From Actinoallomurus sp963850195 (GTDB lineage: Bacteria > Actinomycetota > Actinomycetes > Streptosporangiales > Streptosporangiaceae), in the NCBI GenBank assembly GCA_963850195.1, contig CAWKKD010000005.1, forward strand, positions 2,108,001 through 2,172,000: a DNA stretch of 64,000 nucleotides, given 5' to 3'. The position numbers and the translations under genes are program-made. The notes beneath the pieces were generated by a model. The model saw only the letters and a list, made by a program, of their open reading frames with translations, made no database searches and was not told the DNA's origin. Shown here in pieces: positions 18,984-26,831 of the stretch (positions within the stretch are counted from its first letter, which is position 1; every line of letters begins with the position of its first letter).

Positions 18984-19035
18984 ACTGCCCCGATTCTTCC
19001 TTTCCGCCTACCCGGCTGCCGTGGCCCCCCTGAAG

Positions 19036-19062
19036 AACGTGACGGTACGCGGCGGAGTTCCC
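19036..19062 (-). promoter_or_regulatory. SigE-type autoregulatory promoter
   Basis: Read on the minus strand: GGGAAC at 19062-19057, a 17-base spacer, and CGTT at 19039-19036. This fits the ECF (SigE/SigH-type) consensus GGGAAC-N16-18-CGTT. The predicted start near 19029 leaves a leader of about 46 bases to the first sigE ATG. Confidence 0.75.
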
Positions 19063-19092
19063 CCTCCGTACTAGTGTTTGCCTCGCAGGCTC

Positions 19093-19743
19093 ATGCGCCC
19101 CAAGGAGGAAGTCATCGACGCGGTCCAGGCCACTCTGGCCTACGCAGAGCATTACCTCCCAGAGGACGAGCCGCTGCGCAACGCCCGGCAGCGCGGCGAG
19201 GACGTGGGAGCCATGCCCATCGGCCCGGGCGGCGGCGCCGCCCTTCGTTTTCTCGCCACGGCCATCGGCGCGCGCACCGTCGTGGAGGTCGGTTCCGGCT
19301 GTGGCGTCTCCGGCATCTGGCTGCTGCGCGGCATGCGCGCGGGCGGCGTGCTGACCAGCGTCGACGTCGAGCCGGAGAACCAGCGGCTGGCCCGTGAGGC
19401 GTACGCGGAGGCCGGGTTCCCGACCTCGCGCGCCCGGCTCATCACCGGCCGCGCGCTCGACGTGCTGCCGCGGCTCAACGACGGCGCGTACGACCTGGTC
19501 TTCTGCGACGCGGCCAAGCAGGAGTACCCCGACTACCTGGGAGAGGCGCTGCGGCTGCTGCGCCCCGGCGGCGTGGTCGCCTTCGACGACGCGCTGTCGG
19601 GCGACCGCGTGGCCAACCCCGCCCACCGCGACCCCGAGACCGTGGCGATCCGCGAACTCGCGCGCCTCGTACGCGAGGAGGACCGGCTGACGCCGATGCT
19701 GCTGCCGATCGGCGGCGGCATGCTCGCCGCGGTGAAGGGCTGA
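19093..19743 (+). CDS. O-methyltransferase (Rv1220c-like)
   Basis: A 216-residue class I SAM methyltransferase. Seen: VVEVGSGCGVSGIWLL (SAM loop, about 63-78), SVDVEPENQRLAR, the FCDAAKQEYPDYL segment and a C-terminal LPIGGGMLAAV strand. It corresponds by sequence and position to the uncharacterised methyltransferase divergent from sigE in M. tuberculosis. The ATG at 19093 was preferred to an in-frame TTG at 19078. The region between it and sigE carries the sigE promoter, so both genes may respond to envelope stress. Confidence 0.85.
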   Translation: MRPKEEVIDAVQATLAYAEHYLPEDEPLRNARQRGEDVGAMPIGPGGGAALRFLATAIGARTVVEVGSGCGVSGIWLLRGMRAGGVLTSVDVEPENQRLAREAYAEAGFPTSRARLITGRALDVLPRLNDGAYDLVFCDAAKQEYPDYLGEALRLLRPGGVVAFDDALSGDRVANPAHRDPETVAIRELARLVREEDRLTPMLLPIGGGMLAAVKG

Positions 19744-19752
19744 CGGAAAGCG

Positions 19753-20316
19753 ATGCGGGTACGGCGGCGGCCGGTTCCGGCCGACGCCCGCCCGGCGGGC
19801 TGCGCCGTCGTGCTGCTCGTCTTCTCACTCGTGTTCGCGGTGACCGCGATCCCGGCGCTGCCCGGCGCGGGCGCGGTGCTCTACCTCGTGATCGGCGCGG
19901 CGGGCACGGTGCTGTGCGCGGGCGCGCTGCTCACGATGGCGGGGCAGTTCGCGGGCCGGCGCGCGGTCCTCGAGCTGGACGACGACGGCGTACACCTGCC
20001 GGCGCCGTGGCCCTGGCCGCGCTCCCGCGACCGGCACCTGCCCTGGCCGGACGTTGCCGCCGCCGTGCTGTGGAGCCGTACCGTTCCGCGCGGCCGACGC
20101 GGCCTGGTCGACCTGCTGGCGTTCCTGCCCACGCGTGAGGCGGCGGCGCGTACGAGCCCGGCGCCGAGCGAGGAGCTGCTGGCGCTGGGCCTGGAGGGTG
20201 ATCTCACCACGCACTGGTCGCTCGAGATCGGCCCGGGCTGGGACACCAGGCTGGACGAGGTCGTCGCCGAGGTACGCGCGCGGGGCAAGGACGTACCGGA
20301 CGTCCGGTCGCGCTGA
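19753..20316 (+). CDS. Two-helix membrane protein of unknown function
   Basis: A 187-residue protein starting nine bases after the methyltransferase stop, so probably in one operon. Two membrane helices (about 17-37 and 42-65) are followed by a soluble half with alternating strands (RAVLELDDDGVHLPAPWPWP, then HLPWPDVAAAVLWSR), the look of a PH-like domain as found in many small actinobacterial membrane proteins. I do not recognise a named family. It is convergent with the aminopeptidase gene 23 bp away. Confidence 0.6.
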   Translation: MRVRRRPVPADARPAGCAVVLLVFSLVFAVTAIPALPGAGAVLYLVIGAAGTVLCAGALLTMAGQFAGRRAVLELDDDGVHLPAPWPWPRSRDRHLPWPDVAAAVLWSRTVPRGRRGLVDLLAFLPTREAAARTSPAPSEELLALGLEGDLTTHWSLEIGPGWDTRLDEVVAEVRARGKDVPDVRSR

Positions 20317-20339
20317 CCGGACGTCCGTTCTTCGCGTCT

Positions 20340-21809
20340 CTACGGCGCGGCGGTGAGCCAGCTCAGCATGAGGCGTACACCGAAGCCGGTGGCGCCCTTG
20401 GTCAGCTCGCCGTCGTCGGAGGCCGAGCGCGACGGGCCGGACATGTCCAGGTGCGCCCAGCGGCGTTCGCCGGCGAACTCCCGCAGGAACAGCGCCGCCG
20501 TGATGGAACCGCCGCCGAAGCCGCCGCGCGGCATGTTGGCGACGTCCGCGATGTCGGAGTCGATCGCGACGCGGTACTCGTCGACGAGCGGCATCCGCCA
20601 GACGGACTCGCCGCTCGTCTCGCCGGCGCCGACCAGCTCCTCGACGAGCGAGTCGTCGCCGGAGTAGAGCGCGCCGTACAGGGTGCCCAGCGCGACCCTC
20701 GCGGCCCCGGTCAGGGTGGCGAGGTCCACGACCGTGGTCGGGTCGAGCTCGGCGTCGGCGTAGGCGAGCGCGTCGGCGAGGACCATGCGGCCCTCGGCGT
20801 CGGTGTTGAGCACCTCGGAGGTCGTACCGCCGTAGTGGCGGACCACGTCGCCGGGGCGGTAGGACGAGCCGGACGGCATGTTCTCCGCCGCCGCGACCAG
20901 CCCGGTCACCTTGACCGGCACGTCGAGCGCCCGCAGCGCGCTCATCACCGCGATGACCGCGGCGCCGCCGGACATGTCGCACTTCATGTTCTTCATGCTG
21001 TCGTTCGGCTTCAGCGACAGGCCGCCGGAGTCGAACGTGATGCCCTTGCCCACGAGCACGATGTGGCGGTCGTCGGCGCCGTTCTCCGGCTCGTACGACA
21101 GCTCGATCAGGCGGGGCGGCTGTGTGGAGCCGGCGCCGACCGCGACGATGCCACCGAAGCCCTCCGCGTCCAGCGCCTGCTCGTCGCGGATCCGAACGGT
21201 CAGCGCGGAGCCGGTGGACAGGGCGTCCGCCTGCTCGGCGAGCCACTGCGGGGTCTTCGTGAGGGAGGGGGTGTTAGCCAGGTCGCGGGCCAGGGCGACC
21301 GCGTGCGCCACCGCGATGCCGCGCTCGAGCGCGGCCTCGGAGTCGATGATGACGTTGATCGTCTCGGCGCCGGCGCGCTTGGGGGCCACGCCGATGCGGA
21401 AGTCGTACGAGGCCAGCAGGAGGCCCTCGGCGAACGCCGCCATCGCGTCCGCCGAGACCCCGGACGGGGCGGCCGCGACGGCGTTCGTACGGCCACGGGA
21501 GCGGCGCGCCACGGCGGCGCCCGCCTTGCGCAGGGCGCGGGGCGAGCCGTCGCCCACGCCGAACAGCAGCAGCTCGGTGATGCCATCGCCCATGCGGAAC
21601 GGCGCGCTGACGACCTCACCCGGCTCGCCTCGGGCCTCCTGGTGGGCGAGCAGGTCCACGGCGCCGAGGGCGAACAGGCCTGCCAGCCCGTCCGCGTACG
21701 CGGCGTCGATCTCGGGGCCGGGTCTGAACGGCACCGCGATCACCTCCGCGGTGGTCGCGACATCGCGGATCGAACCGGCGACGGTGCGAAGCTGCGTCGT
21801 TACTGGCAC
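20340..21809 (-). CDS. pepA: Leucyl aminopeptidase (M17)
   Basis: A 489-residue cytosolic di-metal aminopeptidase. Seen in the C-terminal catalytic domain: the metal/lysine segment LVGKGITFDSGGLSLKP (about 254-270), MKCDMSGGAAV, and the family signature NTDAEGRMVLAD (about 333-344) supplying Asp and Glu ligands. It removes N-terminal residues during peptide turnover. The start is GTG at 21809, with GGGAGAGG three bases before it; an upstream in-frame ATG lies within the terminator of the preceding gene. It is downstream of DUF3117 on the same strand but separated by that terminator. Confidence 0.93.
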   Translation of the reverse strand: MPVTTQLRTVAGSIRDVATTAEVIAVPFRPGPEIDAAYADGLAGLFALGAVDLLAHQEARGEPGEVVSAPFRMGDGITELLLFGVGDGSPRALRKAGAAVARRSRGRTNAVAAAPSGVSADAMAAFAEGLLLASYDFRIGVAPKRAGAETINVIIDSEAALERGIAVAHAVALARDLANTPSLTKTPQWLAEQADALSTGSALTVRIRDEQALDAEGFGGIVAVGAGSTQPPRLIELSYEPENGADDRHIVLVGKGITFDSGGLSLKPNDSMKNMKCDMSGGAAVIAVMSALRALDVPVKVTGLVAAAENMPSGSSYRPGDVVRHYGGTTSEVLNTDAEGRMVLADALAYADAELDPTTVVDLATLTGAARVALGTLYGALYSGDDSLVEELVGAGETSGESVWRMPLVDEYRVAIDSDIADVANMPRGGFGGGSITAALFLREFAGERRWAHLDMSGPSRSASDDGELTKGATGFGVRLMLSWLTAAP

Positions 21810-21840
21810 GTACCTCTCCCTTAAAACAGCGGGTCCCTCA

Positions 21841-21877
21841 AAACAGCGAGGCCCCGGCATCCACCGGGGCTCTCGCT
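21841..21877 (-). terminator. Rho-independent terminator after DUF3117 gene
   Basis: On the minus strand, GCGAGAGCCCCGG, a short loop, then CCGGGGCCTCGC form a 12-bp stem with one bulged base, followed by TGTTTT. It lies 45 bp after the DUF3117 stop and just before pepA, so it should isolate the two. Confidence 0.75.
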
Positions 21878-21921
21878 CGACACTTCAGTGGCCATCTCGG
21901 CCACCCGGACGGGCACGGCCT

Positions 21922-22089
21922 CTAGCCGACGACGCCCTTCAGCGCGTTCCCGAGCTCGCCTGCCTCATCTGCCGACAGTTCGACAACGAGCCGCCCGCCA
22001 CCTTCGAGCGGGACACGCATGACGATTCCGCGCCCCTCCTTGGTAACTTCGAGCGGACCATCGCCTGTCCGCGGCTTCATCGCCGCCAT
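21922..22089 (-). CDS. DUF3117 small protein
   Basis: A 55-residue protein, full length for this Actinobacteria-restricted family. It opens MAAMKPRTGDGPLEVTKEGR and has VMRVPLEGGGRLVVEL before the acidic helix ADEAGELGNALKG. Its role is unknown despite near-universal conservation in the phylum. AGGAAGGGG lies upstream of the ATG at 22089. A longer frame starting further upstream is not supported. Confidence 0.93.
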   Translation of the reverse strand: MAAMKPRTGDGPLEVTKEGRGIVMRVPLEGGGRLVVELSADEAGELGNALKGVVG

Positions 22090-22752
22090 GCGTGCATCCC
22101 CTTCCTGCCTAGGGCCGCGTGGGGCCGCCGGGTTCCTCGGCCGCTGACCCGCCTGCCGCATCAACGTCAACTGTGGTGGACCATTATCCCGTTTTCGGGA
22201 CGCTAAGTGGTAACGATCAGCTCGCCGATCGTCGGAGTGGAGTTGTGTAAATGCCCGTTCCGCCTGTTTGACCTCTACGGCGACCGTCTTCGCGCTCGCC
22301 TTGGAGGTCGCATTTTCGCGCCTTCGGACATCGCCGGACCGGCCGTGGGCACCGTGGTGTCACGGGTGGTCCGGCAGGGTTGACCCAAGCCGGTGACGAC
22401 CGTCCCAGGGGCACGAGAACCCGCCGACCGCAAGGCCGTACGCCGCCTCGATGAGGCGGGACGCCGCATCTACCGGGACGGACGCTGCCATCTTTTGACG
22501 TCCAGCATATTCCTGACCGGACGAGCCGCGAGCGAGCGCAGGCGGGGCAGGGCCCTCCGGCGACCTGCCCGGACCCGTGATCATCCTCGTTCCCGTGCCC
22601 GTGGTCATGGCACTCGGGGCCGCCTGCCGGGCGCGCGGATTTCTCACGCCGGCACGGCGCGGCTCTTGCCCACGGCGTCCTGGTTCGTCGATCGTTGACC
22701 CGAGGATCAACCGAACACGAGCGCCCCCTCGGCGCCCCGAAGGAGCCTGACC
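22090..22752. other. 663-bp intergenic region without a supported gene
   Basis: Holds the upstream control region of DUF3117 and of the enoyl-CoA hydratase gene. An AT-richer patch around 22175-22215 (CATTAT, CCCGTTTTCGGG) is promoter-like. A 48-codon frame (GTG 22237 to TGA 22383, starting MELCKCPFRLFDLYGD) has no visible ribosome site and I do not recognise it. The open frames at 22393-22698 (+) and on the minus strand are arginine-rich and not gene-like. Confidence 0.5.
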
Positions 22753-23538
22753 GTGCCGGAGAGCGTGCTGTACGACCTGGCGGAGGGTGTGGCCACGATC
22801 ACACTCAACCGACCGGACGCGATGAACTCGCTGACCGCCGAGACCAAGATCGCGCTGCTCGAGGCGGTGGAGCGCGCCCGCGACGACGCGTCCGCCCGCG
22901 CCGTGGTCCTGACCGGGGCCGGCCGTGCGTTCTGCGCCGGGCAGGACCTCCGCGAGCACGCCGCGAACCTCGAGGCGGGCCTGGGCCTGAACGGCACCGT
23001 CCGCGACCACTACAACCCGCTCGTCCTCGCCATCGCCGAGCTGCCCAAGCCGATCATCGCCGCCGTCAACGGGGTCGCCGCCGGCGCGGGCGCCTCGCTG
23101 GCGTACGCCTGCGACGTCCGGATCGCCTCAAGGAAGGCCTCGTTCGCCACGGCCTTCACCCGGATCGGCCTGGCGCCCGACAGCGGCATGTCCTGGACGC
23201 TGCAGCGCATCGTCGGCCGTGCCAAGGCCGTCGAGCTCCTGCTGCTCGCCGAGCCGGTCAGGGCCGACGAGGCCCTCGAGCTCGGGCTCGTGAACCAGGT
23301 CGTGGCGCCCGAGGACCTCGCCGCCGCGACCGGCGAGCTGGCGCGCCGCCTCGCGGACGGCCCGACCGCCGCGTACGCCGCGGTCAAGGCCGCCGTCGAC
23401 CACGCCTCCTCCAGCGACCTCGCGAGCGCCCTGGAGAACGAGGCCGTCCACCAGGAGGCCTGCGCGCGTACCGCCGACCACATCGGCGCCACCAAGGCGT
23501 TCCTGCAGAAGGAGCAGCCCGTCTTCGAAGGCCGATAG
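22753..23538 (+). CDS. Enoyl-CoA hydratase/isomerase family protein (PaaG-like)
   Basis: A 261-residue crotonase-fold protein. Seen: oxyanion-hole segment GRAFCAGQDLREH (about 56-68), NGVAAGAGASLAYACD (second oxyanion loop) and GLAPDSGMSWTLQRIVGR, in which an Asp stands where hydratases carry the second catalytic Glu. The lone Asp is the pattern of isomerases such as PaaG (1,2-epoxyphenylacetyl-CoA isomerase), so isomerase chemistry is more likely than hydration. GTG start with AAGGAG 10 bases upstream. Followed by a MerR regulator gene 41 bp later. Confidence 0.85.
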   Translation: MPESVLYDLAEGVATITLNRPDAMNSLTAETKIALLEAVERARDDASARAVVLTGAGRAFCAGQDLREHAANLEAGLGLNGTVRDHYNPLVLAIAELPKPIIAAVNGVAAGAGASLAYACDVRIASRKASFATAFTRIGLAPDSGMSWTLQRIVGRAKAVELLLLAEPVRADEALELGLVNQVVAPEDLAAATGELARRLADGPTAAYAAVKAAVDHASSSDLASALENEAVHQEACARTADHIGATKAFLQKEQPVFEGR

Positions 23539-23542
23539 CGGT

Positions 23543-23573
23543 TTGACCCTCCAGCGGCTGGAAGGTGCATCGT
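23543..23573 (+). promoter_or_regulatory. MerR-type promoter/operator with 19-bp spacer
   Basis: TTGACC (23543-23548) and CATCGT (23568-23573) are separated by 19 bases, the overlong spacing typical of MerR-family promoters. Within the spacer lies the dyad ACCCTCCAG-CGG-CTGGAAGGT, 8 of 9 bases matching. The expected start site falls on the ATG at 23580, so the mRNA is probably leaderless. Confidence 0.75.
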
Positions 23574-23579
23574 CGTCGC

Positions 23580-24467
23580 ATGAGTGAGGAGCTCTTCACC
23601 ATCGGGCAACTCGCTCGGCGTACCGGCGTCCCGGTACGCACGATCCGCTTCTGGTCCGACATCGGCGTGCTGACGCCCACCGGCCGGTCGGGCGGCGGCT
23701 ACCGCCTCTACGACACCGAGACGGTGGCGCGGCTCGACCTGGTGCGCACCCTGCGCGAGCTCGGGCTCGGCCTGGACGTCGTCCAGGACGTGCTCGGCCG
23801 CCGGACCACCCTCGCCGAGGTCGCGGACGTGCACGTCAGGGCGCTGGACGCGGAGATCCGCACCCTGCGGCTGCGGCGCGCCGTGCTCCGTACGGTGGCC
23901 CGGCGCGGGAGCACGACCGAGGAGACGGCACTGATGCACAAACTTGCCCGGCTGTCCGCACGCGAGCGGCAGCAGATCATCGACGACTTCGTCGACCGGA
24001 CCTTCGCGGGAGTGGACGGCGGCCGCATCGAGCAGGGCATGCGGCAGCTCCCCGCCGAACTTCCCGACGACCCCACCCCCGAACAGGTCGACGCCTGGGT
24101 GGAGTTGGCCGAGCTCGTCCAGGATGAGGCCTTCCAGCGGCGGGCCCGCGAGATGGCCGTGGGCGGCGCCGAGGGCTCCGAGCAGGCGAACTTCGACCCG
24201 GGGGCGATCCAGGAGCACGCCGGCGGCGCGCTCGCCGCAGGCACCGCACCGGGGACGCCCGAGGGCCGGCAGGTCCTCGACCGCATCGTGCCGTCGGCCA
24301 TGTCCGGCGCCGAGCGGGCCGACCTGCGCGAACGCCTGGAGAAGTTCACCGACGTCCGCGTCGAGCGCTACTGGCAGCTGCTGGGCCTCATCAACGGCCG
24401 GCCGCCGTTCCCGTCGGCGGTGCCGGCGTTCACGTGGCTGATCGAGGCTCTCCACGCCTCCGAGTGA
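23580..24467 (+). CDS. MerR-family transcriptional regulator with large effector domain
   Basis: A 295-residue regulator. Winged HTH at about 5-72 (FTIGQLARRTGVPVRTIRFWSD, GGYRLYDTE), then a dimerisation helix (about 80-120) and a roughly 170-residue C-terminal domain rich in acidic helices, longer than metal-sensing MerR proteins and without a Cys metal site. Binding of an organic ligand is therefore more likely, as in TipA/BmrR types. The ATG at 23580 coincides with the predicted transcription start of the 19-bp-spacer promoter, so autoregulation is expected. No separate target gene is adjacent. Confidence 0.85.
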   Translation: MSEELFTIGQLARRTGVPVRTIRFWSDIGVLTPTGRSGGGYRLYDTETVARLDLVRTLRELGLGLDVVQDVLGRRTTLAEVADVHVRALDAEIRTLRLRRAVLRTVARRGSTTEETALMHKLARLSARERQQIIDDFVDRTFAGVDGGRIEQGMRQLPAELPDDPTPEQVDAWVELAELVQDEAFQRRAREMAVGGAEGSEQANFDPGAIQEHAGGALAAGTAPGTPEGRQVLDRIVPSAMSGAERADLRERLEKFTDVRVERYWQLLGLINGRPPFPSAVPAFTWLIEALHASE

Positions 24468-24480
24468 TCCGCGAAAGAGC

Positions 24481-24512
24481 GGCCCTGACCTGGTCCTGAC
24501 CGGGTCAGGGCC
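24481..24512. terminator. Bidirectional hairpin between convergent genes
   Basis: GGCCCTGACC (24481-24490) pairs perfectly with GGTCAGGGCC (24503-24512), followed by CTTCTTCG. It sits 14 bp after the MerR gene and 19 bp after the MarR gene on the other strand, and can serve both. Confidence 0.75.
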
Positions 24513-24530
24513 CTTCTTCGTCGGCGCCGG

Positions 24531-25019
24531 TCAGCGGGCGACGGCGCCCTCGTACAGCTTGTGCAGGAGCTGGTTCAGCGTGGTCTGCTGGCGCGGGGTC
24601 AGGGTGTCGAGCATCTCGGCCTCGACCATGTCGGCGGCGCGTTCCAGCTCTTCGGTGACGTCCAGCCCGGCGTCGGTCAGCTCGATGACGCGGCGGCGCC
24701 GGTCGGTCGTGTCGGTGGTGCGGGCGATCAGTCCGCGGCGTTCCAGAAAGTCGATGACCGGGACCGCGTTGCGCGGGTCGACGCCGATCGCGTCCGCGAG
24801 GCGTTGCTGGTGGCTCGTTCTGAGCTGGCGGAGGGCGATCAGTACGCCGTAGTGGTGGGGCGTCAGGTCGTGCTCGGCCAGCATGCGCGCCCAGCGGCGG
24901 CGCGACTCCGCGCCGATGCGGGTCAGGAGATAGCCGCTGCCGGACAGCGGGGCGTCATTGCTCACGGGCACGGATCGTGCGGCGGTTTCAGAGTCGCAGG
25001 CATCCGAGCGAATCCTCAT
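24531..25019 (-). CDS. MarR-family transcriptional regulator
   Basis: A 162-residue regulator. The winged HTH is at about 60-125 (LTPHHYGVLIALRQL, QQRLADAIGVDPRNAVPVIDFLERRGLI, DRRRRVIELTDAG), flanked by dimerisation helices. MarR proteins repress genes and are released by phenolic or oxidative ligands. The ATG at 25019 starts six bases after a TATCAT box inside a perfect palindrome, suggesting a leaderless, self-repressed transcript; GTG at 24965 is an alternative start. The next 600 bp upstream hold no gene, so its target may be only itself or elsewhere. Confidence 0.85.
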   Translation of the reverse strand: MRIRSDACDSETAARSVPVSNDAPLSGSGYLLTRIGAESRRRWARMLAEHDLTPHHYGVLIALRQLRTSHQQRLADAIGVDPRNAVPVIDFLERRGLIARTTDTTDRRRRVIELTDAGLDVTEELERAADMVEAEMLDTLTPRQQTTLNQLLHKLYEGAVAR

Positions 25020-25022
25020 ATT

Positions 25023-25037
25023 TCATGATAATCATGA
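25023..25037. promoter_or_regulatory. Palindromic operator of the MarR gene
   Basis: TCATGATAATCATGA is a perfect 7-1-7 palindrome four bases upstream of the MarR ATG, in a locally AT-rich patch. It overlaps TATCAT, a -10-like box on the minus strand, as expected for an autorepressor site. Confidence 0.65.
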
Positions 25038-25638
25038 TCCACTCCTGGCGCGCCGAGGTTCTCCACACTCACCGGTATGCGCGCCCCGGAGCCTCGCCGG
25101 GTACGCGCCCCACCGGCCCCTCGCACCTCACCCGACCTACGCGCGGCAGGTGGGGGCGAGCGGACGAAAATGACCTCTATTTAGGTCACCAAAGTGCGTT
25201 CAAATCGCGTTCCGAAAATGTCGGGTACGATGCGGAACCACGAGAACCCAATCTTCTCTGATCATGACGGGCGTGAGCGATACGGAACAACGGCGACCGT
25301 TTCATTCGGCCGTTTGCGGCCAGCGCATGAGAGGAAATCGATATTCGGACGCGCCGTAGTCCGCACCACGCACGCGCGAGGGCGCTCCCACAGACGCCCT
25401 CGTCGCACCCGATCCCCCGGCACTACAGGGGATCTGGCGGCGTCCCGCAACCGCAGGCCGCCCCTGCGGCAAGACCGTGACCAAAATGCATTCAGGTCAT
25501 CACGCGACAATGCGGAAACAACACATCGCTTTTTTGGTCATGGCACAAATGCATCGCAGCAGCATGGGCTCTATCAATTAATCGGCGGGTGAGTACATTG
25601 AGCGCCGAAGAAAGCATCATGCTGATACGGGAGGCATC
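25038..25638. other. 600-bp AT-richer region without a supported gene
   Basis: Clearly less GC-rich than the surroundings (for example AAAATGACCTCTATTTAGG near 25168). A 132-codon frame at 25194-25592 is Arg/Ser/His-rich and has no ribosome site or family resemblance. The XRE-type regulator that normally precedes a DUF397 gene is not here. The base composition suggests acquired or decaying DNA. Confidence 0.5.
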
Positions 25639-25764
25639 GTGAACACCCCGGACCCTGCCGCGGGCTGGCGAAAGAGCAGCCACAGCGGCAATAACTCGGG
25701 CGGCAACTGCGTGGAGACCGCCCTCGTCGACAGCCGCGGGGAGTACACCGGCGTGGCGAGGTGA
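25639..25764 (+). CDS. Short DUF397-domain protein, C-terminally truncated
   Basis: A 41-codon frame from GTG 25639 to TGA 25764 with GGGAGGC upstream. It encodes the DUF397 core WRKSSHSGNNSGGNCVETA, but stops at TGVAR, without the usual VRDSK and final TFTPxxWxxFL segment of about 25 residues. DUF397 proteins act with neighbouring HTH regulators (WhiJ/BldB-like systems) in development; no such regulator is adjacent. Either a minimal variant or a decayed remnant. Confidence 0.6.
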   Translation: MNTPDPAAGWRKSSHSGNNSGGNCVETALVDSRGEYTGVAR

Positions 25765-25777
25765 GGCGAGACGTGGG

Positions 25778-25802
25778 AGAGCCGGGCCGTACCCTCGGCT
25801 CT
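25778..25802. terminator. Hairpin between DUF397 gene and tag
   Basis: AGAGCCG and CGGCTCT with inner GG/CC pairs form a stem of about nine pairs with one bulge. It lies 14 bp after the DUF397 stop and 29 bp after the tag stop on the other strand. Confidence 0.5.
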
Positions 25803-25830
25803 TCTGCGGATGCGAGGGTCGGGAGTGAAG

Positions 25831-26406
25831 TCAGGAACCCGTGTGGGCGCCCCGCCGGTGGCAGTCCACCAGATGGTCGTCCACCAGGCCACAGGCCTGC
25901 ATGAGCGCGTAGACCGTGGTCGGACCCACATGGCGGAAGCCGTGGGCCTTGAGCTCCTTGGCGAGGGCCTTGGAGCCGGACGTGGTCGCCGGTACGTCGG
26001 CGAGGGTCTTCGGTGCGGGCGCGGCGGGGTCGGCATAGAGCCAGACCAGCGTGGCCAGGCCGTCGGGCAGGTCGAGGGAGGCACGAGCGTTCGCGATCGT
26101 CGCCTCGATCTTGCGGCGGTTGCGGACGATGGACGCGTCGGCGAGCAGCCGCTCGACGTCGGACGCGCCGTAGGCGGCGACCTTCTCCGGGTCGAAGTCG
26201 TCGAAGGCCCGCCGGAACCCCTCGCGCTTGCGCAGGATCGTCAGCCAGGACAGGCCGGACTGGAAGGCCTCGAGGCAGAGGCGCTCGTAGAGCCCGCGGT
26301 CGTCACGGATCGGACGGCCCCACTCGTCATCGTGGTAGGCGACGTAGTCGGGTGCGGACGTGGCCCAGGCGCAGCGCACCAGGCCGTCCGCTCCGGTCGA
26401 AGTCAT
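25831..26406 (-). CDS. tag: DNA-3-methyladenine glycosylase I
   Basis: A 191-residue HhH-superfamily repair enzyme that excises 3-methyladenine from alkylated DNA. Seen: CAWA (Cys12, zinc ligand), YHDDEWGRP (about 24-32; His zinc ligand and catalytic Glu region), LTILRKREGFRRAFDDFDP, and the C-terminal DHLVDCHRR supplying the last zinc ligands. Its ATG overlaps the stop of the SRPBCC gene (ATGA). Last gene of a three-gene unit. Confidence 0.93.
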   Translation of the reverse strand: MTSTGADGLVRCAWATSAPDYVAYHDDEWGRPIRDDRGLYERLCLEAFQSGLSWLTILRKREGFRRAFDDFDPEKVAAYGASDVERLLADASIVRNRRKIEATIANARASLDLPDGLATLVWLYADPAAPAPKTLADVPATTSGSKALAKELKAHGFRHVGPTTVYALMQACGLVDDHLVDCHRRGAHTGS

Positions 26407-26831
26407 TCGAACAGCGTAGCGAGCCGGTGCAGTGATGTCCGGAGCATGAGGCGGGTGAGCGGTGCGGCGGCGATCCAGCCGGTGCGGCCGAGCGGCCCGA
26501 ACGGCAGGTCGATCAGTTCGGACCAGGTGACCCGGCAGCGCCCGCCCGGCAGGTCGAGAAGGTCGAACCGGCCCTCGCCGCGTACGACGCGGCCCGTGTG
26601 GCGCACACCGACGCGGTGCGGCGGCGCCCAGTCGGAGATCTCCATCGTGTCGAGGAAGCCGATCGGGCCGAGGCCCGTACGGGCCTCGATGCGCTCACCG
26701 GCGGCGGATCCGCCCTCGGCGCGAGTGAACGGCACCCATTCGGCGTGCCGGGGCCAGTCGGTCAGGACCTCCCAGACACGCTCGGCGGGCGCCGCCACGT
26801 CGGCCGAGGCATGCACCGCCACGCGGCTCAC
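26403..26831 (-). CDS. SRPBCC-family (START-like) polyketide cyclase/lipid-binding protein
   Basis: A 142-residue helix-grip protein: AVHASADVAAPAERVWEVLTDWPRHAEW at the start (split here by family spacing), a central strand set (GERIEARTGLGPIG, WAPPHRVGVRHTG) and a long C-terminal helix. The fold binds a hydrophobic ligand; the ligand is unknown. It overlaps both neighbours by four bases (ATGA), so it is translationally coupled to the DivIVA-like gene and tag. Confidence 0.85.
   Translation of the reverse strand: MSRVAVHASADVAAPAERVWEVLTDWPRHAEWVPFTRAEGGSAAGERIEARTGLGPIGFLDTMEISDWAPPHRVGVRHTGRVVRGEGRFDLLDLPGGRCRVTWSELIDLPFGPLGRTGWIAAAPLTRLMLRTSLHRLATLFE

Noticed and set aside
22237..22383. 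48-residue plus-strand frame with CKCPF start
   Set aside because: No ribosome site, no recognisable family; kept only as a note in the intergenic entry.
22393..22698. 101-codon plus-strand frame
   Set aside because: Arg-rich, no ribosome site, composition typical of random GC-rich open frames.
25194..25592. 132-codon plus-strand frame in the AT-richer island
   Set aside because: Low-complexity Arg/Ser/His composition and no start signals; not gene-like.
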